A stretch of DNA of 64,000 bases from Syngnathus acus (taxonomy: Eukaryota; Chordata; Actinopteri; Syngnathiformes; Syngnathidae). A program made the translations under genes and the position numbers. Where the stretch lies: positions 1,553,476 to 1,617,475 of the forward strand of contig NC_051089.1 of assembly GCF_901709675.1 (NCBI RefSeq). Reading direction: 5' to 3'. Each line of letters begins with the position of its first letter. Positions within the stretch are counted from its first letter, which is position 1. Under the pieces are notes generated by a model that was given only the letters and a program-made list of their open reading frames with translations, searched no databases and was not told the origin of the DNA. Below are positions 39,401-51,831 of the stretch, in pieces.

Positions 39401-41336
39401 AAAGCAAAAACAAAAGAGAGGAAGAAAATAGATCAGATTAAATCGATATTTTAATAATAATTAAATAGGAACGTGTAGTAGCAACAATTAGTCGTTTTTA
39501 AAAAAATAATAATTGTAATAAATAATTTTAACGTAAATATCCTTGTGTGTGTGAATGGCAGGTTTGCAGCCGAGTTTGACTTCCGCACGTTTGACCCCGA
39601 GGGAGTTATTCTCTATGCGGAGTCCTCCCAGGACGCCTGGTTCATGCTGGGGCTACGAGGCGGCCGCATCGAGGTCCAGTTTAAAAATCAGCACACCATG
39701 AAGGTCACCAGCGGAGGGAAAGCCATCAACGATGGACAGTGGCACGTGGTAAGATGAACGCAATGGTAGACCGACGAGAATAGATCCGATCGTGTCGGAA
39801 TAGAAATGACAGCGGTGTGACACGCAGATCTCGGTGGATGAACTTGAGAAGAGCATCAGCGTGAAGATCAGCAAGGAAGCTGTCATGAGCATCAACAGTC
39901 CAGAGAGTCTCTTTACCGGGGTCAACGGCAAACTGGAGACCAAATTTTACATCGCCAGTGTCCGCAACCGCACCAACAGTCTCATTAAACCTGTAAATGT
40001 TTTTTCTTCCCTTCTGCATCTAATTGATGATAACGGATGATAGCGATTGATCGGAATGAGCCTCGATCTGCCGTAGATCAACCCTCGACTGGATGGCTGC
40101 ATCCGGGGCTGGAACATGATGAACCAGGGCGCCTCCGGGGTCAAGGACGCCATCAAGGAGAAGAAAAGCAAACACTGCTACGCACATGTGGAACGAGGAT
40201 CTTTTTTCACCGGGGAAGGATTGGCGCATTTCCACCTTGACTACAGTGAGTAAGTTAAGTCAGACTTCATCAGTCCACAAAGGGAGTTTGTTTTTTCTGT
40301 TTTTCCTCACAAAGCCACTTTTTCCTTGCATAGGTGACTCTGGAAGCTGGAAAGTGGATTTAAGAATGAGTATACGTCCTTCGAGCAGCACAGGTGTCCT
40401 CTTTGCTCTGGTTTCCGACAACAGGGTCCCGTTGTCGCTCGCCGTGCTAACGCAGGGCGACTTTGACGCCGTATGTGCACATTGAAAACCTTTCTTGACC
40501 TTGCCCGTCAACAGCTTGCTCAAAATCGCTTTCTCTCGCAGAGCCTGCAAGTTTTCTTGGATGGGGTGATGGTGGCAAAGCTGGACTCGCTGCTATTGTG
40601 TTACCCCGACAGATTAACGGTGCTGCTGAGCGCTACGCCGACTGACATTTCCATCTCAGCCAACTCGTCAAATGTCAGGGAAATCGCGCCCGACGTCCTG
40701 CAGGAGGCGCTGCAGCGCCTCAACGCCACAATGCGGAGCCCAGTCAGCACCTACATTGGCGGGATACCGGGTCAGTTACAAATAGATGAACAACAACAAC
40801 AAGATGGGCCACTTTAAGCGAAGATCATACACGGACGGCGACGTACGCTAATGATTTCAATCCGAATATCCCGTGTTGTCTTTGAGACTTCTTCCCAAAA
40901 ATGCTTCAAAGCAAGCTTCAAGTAGTTACAGGAACCCTCTAAGCAATTCCAAGTGACCGTCCTGATTGATTCCAGGAATCAATGATCTGTGTTTCTTTGC
41001 GGTCTCATTAGTTGAATGTGCAGCAGTAAGCAACTGTAAGAATTGACACCAGACGTTTGATGTCATCGCGATGACAAAAATAGATTAATTGTGTCCGACT
41101 ACATTGGAGCGTGCTACTTTTTGAGCAGAAAATGGATCTATTTTCCTCTTTCAGATGATGTCCCGTGGGATGCCACCCCGGTGACTGCCTTTTATCACGG
41201 CTGCATGGACATCTCCGTCAACGGCCAGATGTTGGACTTTGACGAGGCCCTGAGCAAGCACAATAGTATCAAGTCCCATTCTTGTCCTCCCGCTTCAACC
41301 CCAGAAACAGACGCCCTTCCGCAGCAAGGAGAGTGA
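36416..41336 (+). CDS. pros1: Vitamin K-dependent protein S, complete, 14 coding exons
   Basis: Secreted anticoagulant cofactor (of activated protein C and TFPI in mammals) and TAM-receptor ligand. Exons: 36416-36482, 36936-37093, 37359-37383, 37465-37548, 37693-37815, 37882-38007, 38915-39043, 39127-39367, 39562-39748, 39828-39992, 40077-40245, 40334-40470, 40542-40770, 41155-41336; 673 aa (human 676). Signal peptide 1-22; 16-residue propeptide with Phe-16, Ala-10 and an RRRR end; Gla domain from Ala39 with all 11 modifiable Glu; disulfide loop in the thrombin-sensitive position; four EGF modules; laminin-G 1 (about 290-470) and 2 (about 480-660). It is called pros1, not gas6, because of [29 protein letters not shown] and [11 protein letters not shown], which match protein S closely. 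Oddities: seven cysteines in EGF1, a loop lacking two thrombin-site arginines, and EGF4 joined with the next exon. gas6 follows in tandem. Confidence 0.94.
37153..37210. repeat. CCAT tetranucleotide microsatellite
   Basis: About 14 CCAT units in pros1 intron 2. Confidence 0.95.
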
Positions 41337-41828
41337 CCTTAATTAACACCACCACCACTTTGCAGTAGTCCTACACCCCTTGTGGGAAATTCCAATTTTA
41401 GGACACAGAACGGGAGGGAGGATCGTCTCAAGAAGAGGCGGGGGATAGCTGTTAGACTTGCTTTTGACACACTTTTTTTTCTGATTATACTTGTGATGTA
41501 CGACGACGGCTTGTTTGCTGGAAGTTGGATGACGTAGTTGAAACATTTTGCTGCAAGCAAGTCATTCCAAGAAAAGTTGGAGAGCTCTGTAACATGTGTT
41601 GAGCAAGAGGCGGGGCCCCTGAAGACCGGAGCGGGGCTCCCGAGCCACCTGCAACCTGGCTGAAAGTCGCCGCCGGATCTTGTCTGCGGGGAGAAATACT
41701 CTGACATAAAAGTCCAACACTTGCTTGAAGATTTTTCTTACAATCCAGATTGTATTGTCTTGTTTGAGCCCATTTAACTCGTTCATCGCCATTGATAGCT
41801 CTCGACAGATAATATAAGGATGAACCAA

Positions 41829-41834
41829 AATAAA
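41829..41834 (+). other. Candidate pros1 polyadenylation signal
   Basis: First canonical AATAAA after the pros1 stop, about 490 bp downstream. A second AATAAA lies near 41860. The choice is inferred. Confidence 0.45.
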
Positions 41835-41995
41835 AATTCTTGACTCAAAATTGAAGCAATTAAATAAATGACAATATCTTAAACACCTTACTGACTGTCC
41901 CACTTAAGCCAATATTCGAGCTCCAGGTTTTTCCTCCCTTTCCATGTTCCTTTATTTTTGATCATCTGTTCCTTTGCTCCTCCATCTTCAAAGTC

Positions 41996-42200
41996 AAAGT
42001 TTGCTTTATTGTCAATTTCTTCACATGCCAAGACACACAAAGAAATCAAAATGACGTTCCCACTATCCCACGGTGACAAGACATGGTACACAATATACGT
42101 ACAAGTAAACAACACAAAAAATAAATAAAAACAAGAAGGCACAAACAATGAAGAAATAGGAGTGATGAATAAATAATAAATAAACAACATAATAAATAAG
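41996..42200. repeat. Dispersed retroelement fragment common in percomorph fish
   Basis: The stretch with TTTATTGTCAATTTCTTCACA, then CAAGACACACAAAGAAATC and CCCACTATCCCACGGTGACA, then an A-rich run, resembles a high-copy repeat that I recall from percomorph genomes. The class assignment is from memory and tentative. Confidence 0.45.
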
Positions 42201-42404
42201 ATAAAATAAAATACATCACTTATGTATAAAGCAAATCAAGGTCAATTTTAAATGAATATCAACTTATAATAATACATTTCAAATGATAAAATTCTGATTT
42301 TACAATGACTACCTTTTAAAAGGCATTTTGCCACATGCTTTCATCTGCAAAGAAGTGCGTGACTGCTCTGCATCGTCGAAACACGCGCACGCACGCAAGT
42401 GGAA

Positions 42405-42462
42405 GCAGGAGGAGGCGGCGGCGGCGGCGGCAGAGGAGGAGAGGAGAGGAGAGGAGAGGAGC
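42405..42462. repeat. GGC and AGAGG repeats in the gas6 promoter or 5' UTR
   Basis: An imperfect GGAGGCGGCGGC run leads into several AGAGG pentamers about 250 bp before the gas6 ATG, inside a GC-rich block. It is probably transcribed leader or core promoter sequence. Confidence 0.6.
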
Positions 42463-42704
42463 CAAAGGACAAAAAGTGCGGACCGCAATGGAGACGAGCT
42501 AACCGCAGCCCGAGGAGGACGACAGCGTCGTAGCAGTCAGAGACATGCGGGGGGAGCACACGCCTCTTTAGCCTCCAACACACCTCGGTGGTCATTTTGG
42601 AAGACCACCTTCCAATCTACAGCCGCAAGAGACAGAGGGGACTTTTTTTATTTTTATTTAAGACAAAAGTTTACGGTGCTCGGTGCAGACGCGGCGGCTA
42701 CACG

Positions 42705-45700
42705 ATGCGTGCAAGCCGGACAAAGTGGTTCGCATCGACCGCGCTGCTAATCCTACTGGCCGCTCGCTGCTCCCCAAGTCATAGTAAGTAAACACTCGCA
42801 TGCTAGGCGGCTACGCTACGCTGCGGTGCTAAGTGTCGCTTGGCGTTTGTGTTGTGATGACAAACGGCAGTCAGTCATGGTGTCCCCCTGCGCGCAGCTT
42901 TAATAGCGTTGGACCACCGCGGTGGAGACCTCCACGCTTCCTGACCTCTTGTCCCCAAATACGTCTTTGTTGTCGTGGATTGTCTTTGCATGGGAAATCA
43001 CGATCGACAAATATTTTGTTATCGGTAGATTTTTTCCCCCCCCAGGTATTTATTTTTCTGACAACTTTTTATGAGTCATCCTTGCATTTAAAAATATAAG
43101 CACCCCACAAAAATATTGGAACGGCAAGGTCAGGTATTTTGTTGTATATGAAAGACATTTGAATTTCCGATCAAAAGGATGGGTGGCTTCAAACCAAAGT
43201 GCTCTGTCCTGAGTATGTAATGAAAAATAGAATTATATAACTTGAAAAATAATGAAGTTCTGTCTCAATGAACCCAAACGTCTTCAATATACAACAAATC
43301 AAAGGATCACCTTGCTGTCCCAATACTTTTGGTGGAGCTATCTTTACTTGCTTGGAAGGTTTTTTCCAGCCTCTGTTCATGACGCAATTTGAAAGAAAGA
43401 AAAACATCCATTGCGAAAGTCAAGCTTTGAAGCTTTGTCATTTTAGGGACTTTTAATAGAGACAGAAGAAATGTAATTGAGTACTTTTGATTTTGCATTT
43501 CATTCTGCCCAGTCTCCCTGACAGAGCAACAAGCAAACCAGTTCCTGAGCAGACACCGGAGAGCTAATCAAGTCTTTGAGGAGACCAAGCAAGGACACTT
43601 GGAGAGGGAGTGTGTAGAGGAGAAGTGTTCCAAGGAGGAGGCCCGGGAAGTGTTTGAAAACGACCCCGAAACTGTGAGTTGCCATCACTTCAAAAGCGTC
43701 AGTGCACCAAAAATGACTCCGAATATTGGGCCTTGCTGATTTTACACAATGACACTTGGTTTTTTTCAAATGGTATTTTGCAGCATTTCCTAATCGTGTT
43801 TTGATGTACTATTTCCACTGTGTAAACAACACTCATGACCCAAATCTGCCTCCTCCTCTCTGGCATGAGTTGGGCGTGTTTTATAGTGAGTGCTGATTCA
43901 CAGTCTGAGCTTCTGTTGTTGATGCTTCTGTCAGCGCTGACAAGCATGAAAATATTGGATTGGGGTTTGATGGACATATTTTGAAAATATATCAATTCTT
44001 TTTGGTTTCCGTGGTGGTCGTTGAGTCAGCATGACTAAGTCTTTGTTTTTGCCATGCTGCAGAAATTGCTGCAGTCCTCGTACTCCCTTTTCAAAAGTAT
44101 GCACACAAACACGCAAATGTGTCATCATCTCTTATCTGTTGGGGAATTCATTTCACTTTTCCACTGAATTTGGTTTCCCGTCGTCCGTGCAAGGTGGCAG
44201 ACACGTGTGCCCCATTTATGTCCCCACACGCTTCCCTCACATGCACGTAAACACGCCTAATCGGGCGGCTTTCTTATTATAGAACAAATCTTGGTTGAGA
44301 AAGGCGTTTTCATTCCGCTCAGGCATGTGCCCCTAATCTGCATACATTCCCTCCCACTCTTGTTTTGCAGACACACAATTTCCTCCAAAAGGTTGAACAA
44401 TAATAATCATTTTGATGATTTGTGAAAATAGTTTTGCATCATCTTAGCTGTTTATTCCGCATACTGACATTGAAACCCTTTTGTGTAGTGAGAAGGTTTA
44501 TTTCTGTCAAGGGCAAGACCTTGAAGAAGCAGAGCGTGACGTTTCAAATTGCTTCTCGTAGAGTCGAAGTGACAAGCGCGCACGTTTGTAGGCTTTTTCA
44601 TTTTTCGAACACTAAGACTGCGGCGTCAAAGCAAGGCGCATTATTCCTTCTCAAATTGCCTGTGACGCTGCACTTTTCTCCGCTGCAGCTCTGACTCGGC
44701 AAACTGCAAGAGGCGATTCCATTGTGTGACACACACACACACATGCAGCAAAAATGAATTATGCCATAGATAATTAAGAATCTGGATTGAACTTTTTTGG
44801 CAGATATTTTTTTTTTTTTCCAGAGGTTGCAGCATTGCTGTTCATTATCGGGAATTCCGAGAATTTTCAGGATGCCTCTGGCAATGGCTGGCACCTATTG
44901 CAGGCCGTGATCTTGGAGTTCTCGTATTTTGCCCTACTTGTGTTGCTACGCTGCAGTATTAGCTTCGTCAAGACAGAATATGTGTCATTGTTTTTTTAAT
45001 GTCATGAGTTTGTGTAGATGTTTGTCTTTAAGAATTGAGTTCAAGTGTGTTAACACGTCTTTATCTCCTTTAGGAGTACTTCTACCCCAAGTATTTAAGT
45101 AAGTGGTCGCCATCCACAATGCCGAGCTTTACCAAGCTAACGTTTTGCTTAAGCTCTTTTTTTTTTGCTCAGATTGTTTGGAGAAGTTTGGAGGTTCACC
45201 AAAGAAGAAAGATGATCTGATCACATGCGTCCACAGTAAGTTTTATACATTGTATTGCTTTGCATTTTTCTTTTTTCCCCTTCGCCTTTCATCTTCTGCA
45301 CTGTGAATAAAATGACTTTCCTCCGTGGGATTGTATTGGTAGAACGTGGGGCTGCATTGCAGTAGTGAATGCTGCAGCAAGAAACGTAGCTACCCAATCC
45401 AAGTTACCTTTGGTGTGTGCCTGTAATGACTAAACGTTGCAGCATGATGACGCAGTGCAGTGCTGAGTGACGCCCCTTCCTTCGTCACACGCTCGCACGC
45501 AACTCCTTCGTCGTCAGAGGTGACGTGAAATTTCTGCTGCATCAGTGGATGGAGGGGGGGGGCGGTGACTCAGCTGTTGTGCCTGTGTGCATTCCTCTCC
45601 TTAACTGCAAAATGATGTCCTGTGTCCATTCTGGATGGACAACATAAAGTTTTTTTGAATTGGTCTGACTATGCACATTGCGCTCGCTCTCACTCAGTAG

Positions 45701-48700
45701 CTGCGCACATCTGGTTTGAGTGTTATTGCTATGTTGAGACCACCGCCAAGAGGCAAGTGTTATTTTTCAAATGCGATGTCAAAAGCGCTCTTTGGGATTC
45801 CAACACTTGTACGAGCATCTGCGTCTTCCTCCGGGCCCTGCGCTCACTCGGCTCGATACGCTCCCGCTATGCCGAGCTCGAGCTGGCGTGCGCAGACTTG
45901 CGCGGACTAGCCTGCGACCGAAAGAAAACAAAAGTTTTTGACACATATCAGACTCGGAGAATAGAACCTGTTGTGGCACAATATTTCTGAGAAGTGAATT
46001 TTGACGCTGTTTATTTTCAAATAGGTCCAACCTATGTCGATCACGTGCTAAATTTGTTGTCTGCTTTTTTGTTTTTCCCACAACAAGACATTCCGGATCA
46101 GTGCTCCCCTTCCCACTGTCACGCCAGAGGAAGCGTGCGCTGCGAGGACAAAAAGGGTGCCTTCCTCTGTCACTGTTTTTCAGGTTGGACGGGGGACCTC
46201 TGTGATCAAGGTACTGTCACCATGAGAGATTTAATAATGAAGATTTACGGGAGTGGGTGGGGGTTAGCAGATGCAATAGTTTGCCATTGGTGCTCCTTGT
46301 CACCTTTGTCAACTTGTGACAACTTATATGGACAACATCCTGCAACATGTTTTTATATTTTTTTTTATTATATTTGATATTTTTATTTTATTATATATAT
46401 TTATTGATCTTTATTATATTTAATATGTATTTATTTTTATTATATTTAATATTTATTTATTATATTTAATATAACATTTATTTATTTATATTATATTTAA
46501 TATTTACTATTAATTTTATTATATATACACACACATACTCAGGAAAAACAAAACAGTGAGTAGATGAAAGATAAATGATCGACTGTGAATCACAGACAGG
46601 TTTTGTTAACGAGATTTTAAAGTTATCTGTTGAGAAATTAAGGAAGGAGTATTTTGCAATGCTTGAAATTCTGGCAGTCATCGCCTTGATCTCCATCTGC
46701 ACAAAAATGTAAAAGCGTGTTGGGGGATGTCCTAAGCCTTGACAATGTTCTGTAAAAACACTTTTTATTTCCTGCCTCATCTTGATAAGTAACAGACAGT
46801 TGTGAATCGAAACAAAATATTTGCAGGTCTATCTGTAATCCCGTTTGTAAAACTACTTTTATTCAATCTTTGACGACACGAACATGAGGTTAGAATATAA
46901 ACAAAACTTTTTTGTTGTGGCGCCTTAACAACCATTCCTGCAAGGTCAGCACATATTCTAGTGTGTAATAGATATGAGAGGAAGGATGCTGTCTTCCCCG
47001 GAGGAACTGACCATAAAGGCTTCCACTTTTAGATATGAAAATACAAAATAAAATGTCAGAGCCCAAACTGGAAAGAGTGCACACTGTGAGGTGGAGCGGA
47101 ATATGCTTTGCAGCCACCCAATTTGCACTTTTCCACCGTGACTCATTTTACCACCTTAGCGAGAGTGGAAATTGAGGATTCAGTAGTCTGCTGGAGTCTT
47201 TTCCGCCGCAGATGACTGTGAAGTCCCAAAACACTCAAACAGAACTGCAACATTGCGTGTTCCTTGCAGACGCCAAAAATAATTCACGGTACTGTTTTTG
47301 CTGCCTTCACGTGGACCGTGACCCCCCCCCCCCCCCCCTCCTCCCTTGACAGATGTTGACGAGTGCAACAAGAGCAATGGAGGATGTGACCACGAGTGCA
47401 GCAACACCATGGGAAGTTACCACTGCTCCTGCCAGCCAGGTTACATGTTGCGAGGACATCACATGTGCGTTGGTGAGCAACAACACGCAACCGGCACAGG
47501 TGTTCAAATCGATATCACCGGTTCTGTGATTGTTTCTTAATTGTCCACACTGTTTCTGTTTTTGTTCAAGACGTGGACGAATGTCAAGATGTTGTCGACG
47601 TTTGTGGATCAGCTCACTGTGAGAATAACGAGGGAGGCTACCAATGTCTCTGCGACCCTGGCTACGTCTTTGACAATGAGAGCAAGAGTTGTGTGGGTAA
47701 GCGACACGCACACACACACACACACGAGTCCTGGTGGAGAAGCAGCTTCAGTGTCAGCAGGTGTTGATGCAGCTGTGTTTTGGGGTCAGGAAAGGAATGC
47801 TAGCAAATTGAGAGCAAATACTTTTTATGTTGGTAACAGGTCGTTTGGCATATATATATATATATAATAAAAAAAATTAAATAAAATATTATAAAAATAT
47901 ATTTATATATTTTAAAAAATTTTATATATATAATGAAAAATATATAGCTAAAATAAAACATTAAGTGTCATCTTTAGTTGAGAATTTATTTTCTTGACAT
48001 GCGAGTAAATGAAATGGTGGTCTGTTGCTTTTCTGTGTGAAAACAGACTTTACATAACCACAGCCTTTCTCCTTTGAGAGTAATTGAGTTTTATTCTAGC
48101 CAGACCAAGCATGGCCATGTAAGGTTAGTTAGAAGGAGGATAACAGCACTTGATACCAGTGTTGTTTACATTCCTCGGGATGCTAACAGGGAGCCAGTTC
48201 CCATGTTTTTTTTGTTTTTTTTTAAAAATTCATGTTTTGATTGAGTCCTTCGCTTGTAACTGTTGGCGCAGAAGTCCTCATTTCTGCTTTGGTTGTCACC
48301 TCTCAGACGTGGACGAGTGTGAGGCCAGCGCGTGCGCCGAAGAGTGTCTCAACACTTTGGGGAGTTTCCGCTGTTTGTGCGACGGGCGTCAGGGCAGGAA
48401 GCTGGAGCAGGACCTCAGGAGCTGTAAGGTGAAAAAGAAAGAATGAGCCTTTTGATTGACGCTCATTCAGCTCTTTGACCCATAAACGCTTTTGCGCTTC
48501 AGTGAAACACATCAAAGAATGATGCGTGTCCGAGCTTGTCTCCAACTGGCATCAATCTCGATATTTCTGCAGGCGATAACTCCGTGTATGAAGCCGGCTC
48601 TGAAAAGGAATTCTCGCTCTCTCTATCTGGGCCGCATGTTCAACGGCTTGCCGGTGATGAGGCTGCGCTTCCGTCGAAGGATTAACACCGGGTGAGCATG

Positions 48701-50235
48701 ATGGACCTTTTCCTTTGTCCTTCTCTTTTTTTAAAATCGTTTATGAAGTAAGAAGGGCTGTTTTGACAGAGATGAAAACAAATGATTTTGTAAAAAAATG
48801 TCTTTCTTTCACCAACTCATCCAGTTCCTTTTCTGTTTCAGTTTTTCCGCAGAGTTTGATTTCCGGACCTACGACCCGGAGGGAGTGATCTTTTTTGCCG
48901 GCGGCCACCTGAACAGCTCCTGGATCGTGCTGGCAATTCATCATGGGAGACTTGAGTTGCAGCTGAAATACGGCACAGTCAGCAGAGTCACCAGCAGCGG
49001 ACCCGTCGTCAATGACGGCCAGTGGAGGAAGGTCGGTGCTCTTTACCAAAAGCGGACCCCCCCCCGTCTGCTGCATCAGTCCTAATCGCAACTGTTTCTC
49101 CTTTTAGATTTCAGTAGAGGAGCAGGGGCGGAGTCTCGTGATTAAGATCGACAGGGAGGCCGTCATGAAGATCGCCGTTAACGGTGATCTGTTCACGCTG
49201 AAGAAGGACATGCATGAGCTCAACCTCACCGTAGGAGGAGTCCCCTTTAAGGAGAGCGGCCTCGTCAGCAAGGTCTGCCTTTTAAAATCCTCCCGTATCT
49301 TCGGTCATCTCAACCTCTGCCGCTGTTTGTAGGTGAACCCGCGTTTGGACGGCTGTATGAAGGAGTGGCGCTGGATGACTGGAGAAGACAGGTCCATGCA
49401 AGAAAGCATCATGACCAATGAGAACATTCAGTGTTTCAGCACCGAGAATCCCGGCGCGTATTACCCCGGCACGGGCTTTGCGCTTTTCAACATTAGCTAC
49501 GGTGCGTAGTGTTTCTGATACGCTGCTCAGTGTGAAAATGTCTGTTCATCCAGCCATCTTGGTTTGCCCGTAGAGTCCCAGAACCTAAGTGTCCAGTTGA
49601 CCCTATATCCGACGACTGCCATCGGGGTGCTCTTTGCTATTGTTCGCGAAGACACCGTCCCTCTCTCTATCGCGCTGGCGGACTATCACCCTGGCATCGA
49701 TGAGTGGAGAGACGTAAGTGAACGGGAAAACACCTTTTTTTTTTTTTAAAAAAACCGGAATGCTTTTAATGAGAACGACCTGTGTTTGTAGTTTGTTCTC
49801 GTAACGGCGGGTGACGTCATCCTCGCCAGCTCACCGGCGCCCCTCTGCGATGGCGAGAGTCATGAAATCGAAGTGAAGATCTCCGGGAACCGCACCCGGC
49901 TCTTTATCGACGGCGAGCCTGGACGGAGCCAAGATGCAGAGGTCAACCTTCTTTCGCCGTCCAGCACCTTCATTGGAGGTCTCCCCGATGGTGAGCGCAT
50001 TGTCAATTTTGTCCAGAAGGCTTTTGAACGACAGATTTGAATTTTTTTCTTGACATTGAATGTTCACGTCACTTCTTCCTCAGATGTTCCGCTGGTCTCC
50101 ACACCGGTGTCTGCGCCATTCAGTGGCTGCATGAAGGTCACCGTGAACGAGCAAACTCTAGACCTGGACCAGGCCCTCCAGAAACACAACGACATCCGCT
50201 CCCACTCCTGCCCCCTGCTGGATTCTAACCAGTGA
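42705..50235 (+). CDS. gas6: Growth arrest-specific protein 6 (GAS6), complete, 15 coding exons
   Basis: Secreted vitamin K-dependent ligand of AXL, TYRO3 and MERTK; the Gla domain bridges phosphatidylserine and the laminin-G pair binds the receptor. Exons: 42705-42783, 43513-43673, 45074-45098, 45173-45235, 46088-46210, 47353-47472, 47571-47696, 48307-48428, 48573-48691, 48842-49031, 49108-49272, 49333-49501, 49574-49713, 49792-49990, 50084-50235; 650 aa (human about 678). Signal peptide 1-26; propeptide ending SRHRR; Gla from Ala44 with 11 Glu; a lysine-rich linker (SPKKKDD) with no thrombin-type loop; four EGF modules of six cysteines each; laminin-G 1 (about 285-465) and 2 (about 475-645). 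[25 protein letters not shown] and [12 protein letters not shown] identify GAS6. Laminin-G 2 is about 14 residues shorter than in human before the FIGGLPD strand. The start is the first ATG giving a signal peptide. Confidence 0.95.
45476..45910. promoter_or_regulatory. GC-rich, motif-bearing patch in gas6 intron 4
   Basis: A CpG-containing stretch inside an AT-rich intron, with TGACGTGA (CRE-like, near 45520) and a perfect AP-1 site TGACTCA near 45567. Long frames cross it on both strands, which is usual for GC-rich DNA. It could be an enhancer, an alternative promoter or an old insertion; the evidence is compositional only. Confidence 0.25.
47322..47338 (+). repeat. Run of 17 C in the gas6 exon 6 splice acceptor
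   Basis: The C homopolymer forms most of the polypyrimidine tract; TCCTCCCTTGACAG follows and the EGF2 exon starts at 47353. Long C runs are unstable and also error-prone in sequencing. Confidence 0.85.
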
Positions 50236-51481
50236 CCTTGCAACAATGCTCTCTGCCAATCCAGAATATTTGTAAAATCAAACCTTGAGTAGAGAGGAGA
50301 CTTCTTCGATTTAAATATCATGAAATGTAAAGCAGGTGTGGTCCTACTGGGCCCTCAGACCCTTTTTTTTTTTTTTCTCAACTGTGACAATGGTGCTTGC
50401 TGCCTGGAGGCTCTAGCAAGGATTTTTTTTTTTTTTTGCGTATTCTAAGAAAAATAATAAGGCAACAAAATCCACTTCATCAGTCAGCAGTCATAAGATG
50501 GAATGCATCATGTGTCGCATTACCTCAAGTTATCCCCGGGAAAACGCGAGGCTCGATTATGCTCCTCTTGCTTATTTCAACTGTGACCCGAAGCAGAATA
50601 CTGCCCAACTTGATTTCAGACCGAGCAAGGGTTCATTCCATCCACTCATTTTGCATATTCTAGAAAACCTTTGCACATAGTTGCAGGTAGATATGGCGTA
50701 TAACATGAAGCCATCTTCAGAAGCTCATCGCCACCGACTCCATGTCTACCTGCAACCTTGAAAAAAAAAAAAAATCTACCTTGTGCCTACTTGAGCGCTC
50801 TGAAAACAGGCGAACTCTGTCACGTCATGATTTGGTGACACGTGTCGACTCCGCTTGTGCACCAAGATCTCAAATCTCGATCCTTCAGAGCTAATGCTAA
50901 AACCGCCGTAATCTAGTCCGACAATGACATCACGATGGAGGAAGAGGAGGCTGCAGAAGTGAACGACCACTGTATCCAACGTACCATACAAGCTACTGAA
51001 CGGAAAACTAGTGCGCTGTATTATACTAAGTGTGTAAATAATGTGACTTGTACAATGCTTGATAGAAGGACCGAAACTCGCCGTACGTACTCACTGAGGA
51101 TATCTTTGCATCAAAGTTAAACAACACTTATAGGCTCAATTTAATGTTCTTCATACAAAATAAAATGGTTTTCCCGTAAATGGGATTAAAAGCAATAGTC
51201 AGAAACTTGATTAGAATTTCACAGAATCACTGTTTAATTGTTCATTTGGTAAATGCTGAATAAACCGAAAAAGGAATGTTGAGACTGAGAAGCATCTCGT
51301 GTTATTTTTTGCTTTACTTTGGTGTACCGTTGTCAAGTTTTGTCATGAATTGAATGCATTTTTTTTTTTTTAATCATGTTAGATATGTTGTGATGTCTGA
51401 TGATTTTTGTTTTATCAGCTCAGTGTCCAATGGGACAATTAAGTTTTAATCTTCCAGGCTGAGAATTGTATTTAAAAGCAA

Positions 51482-51487
51482 AATAAA
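51482..51487 (+). other. Candidate gas6 polyadenylation signal
   Basis: AATAAA about 1.25 kb after the stop. Alternatives are at 51159-51164 and 51259-51264, so several 3' ends are possible. Confidence 0.45.
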
Positions 51488-51586
51488 GGATTCAATGAGC
51501 ATGAAGACCAAATTGTAATTTTTCAAAAATGTTACCATTGCCTGATGGGAGCTCAGCATCAGTTGTCATACGATACTGTTGGCTCG

Positions 51587-51668
51587 TGAGTGAACGATTC
51601 GTTCAAAAGAACGAACCTTGTCAGTGAACGAGAGTGAACGAATCACTTCCTAAAGTGATTCGTTCTTT
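51587..51668. repeat. GAACGATTCGTTC-type palindromic repeat
   Basis: Repeated GTGAACGA and TCGTTC motifs, including GAACGAATCACTT facing AAGTGATTCGTTC, form nested inverted repeats. Similar sequence ends many fish DNA transposons; the family is not assigned. Confidence 0.55.
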
Positions 51669-51831
51669 TTTCAGTTCATATGACTTCAACCAGTAGATGT
51701 CGGTAATGCGCATTGAAGCTGGTGCCACCTCGCCGTAAAACAAAACGAAGAAAATGACATCACTTCCTGTCACAGATCAAACAGCCAATCAGAAAGTGGG
51801 GGTGAGGGCGGGTGTGGCACTTTTCACTGAA

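Larger units (their letters stand above)
41337..42704. other. pros1-gas6 intergenic spacer
   Basis: Only 1.37 kb separates the pros1 stop from the gas6 start. It should hold the pros1 3' UTR and the gas6 promoter. Its distal half is GC- and purine-rich. The middle contains a repeat fragment (about 41996-42200). No further gene was seen; the minus-strand frames of 95-120 codons have no family likeness. Confidence 0.6.

Noticed and set aside
36416-41336. First Gla gene as a gas6 duplicate
   Set aside because: Its laminin-G, loop and EGF sequences follow protein S specifically, and the second gene follows GAS6, so they are two old paralogues.
42588-42704. Upstream extension of the gas6 frame
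   Set aside because: It starts at GTG and would put charged residues before the signal peptide; 42705 gives a normal signal sequence.
45622-46081. ORFs of 122 codons (plus) and 100 codons (minus) in gas6 intron 4
   Set aside because: They overlap on opposite strands in GC-rich DNA where stops are rare, have no recognisable motif, and lack splice support.
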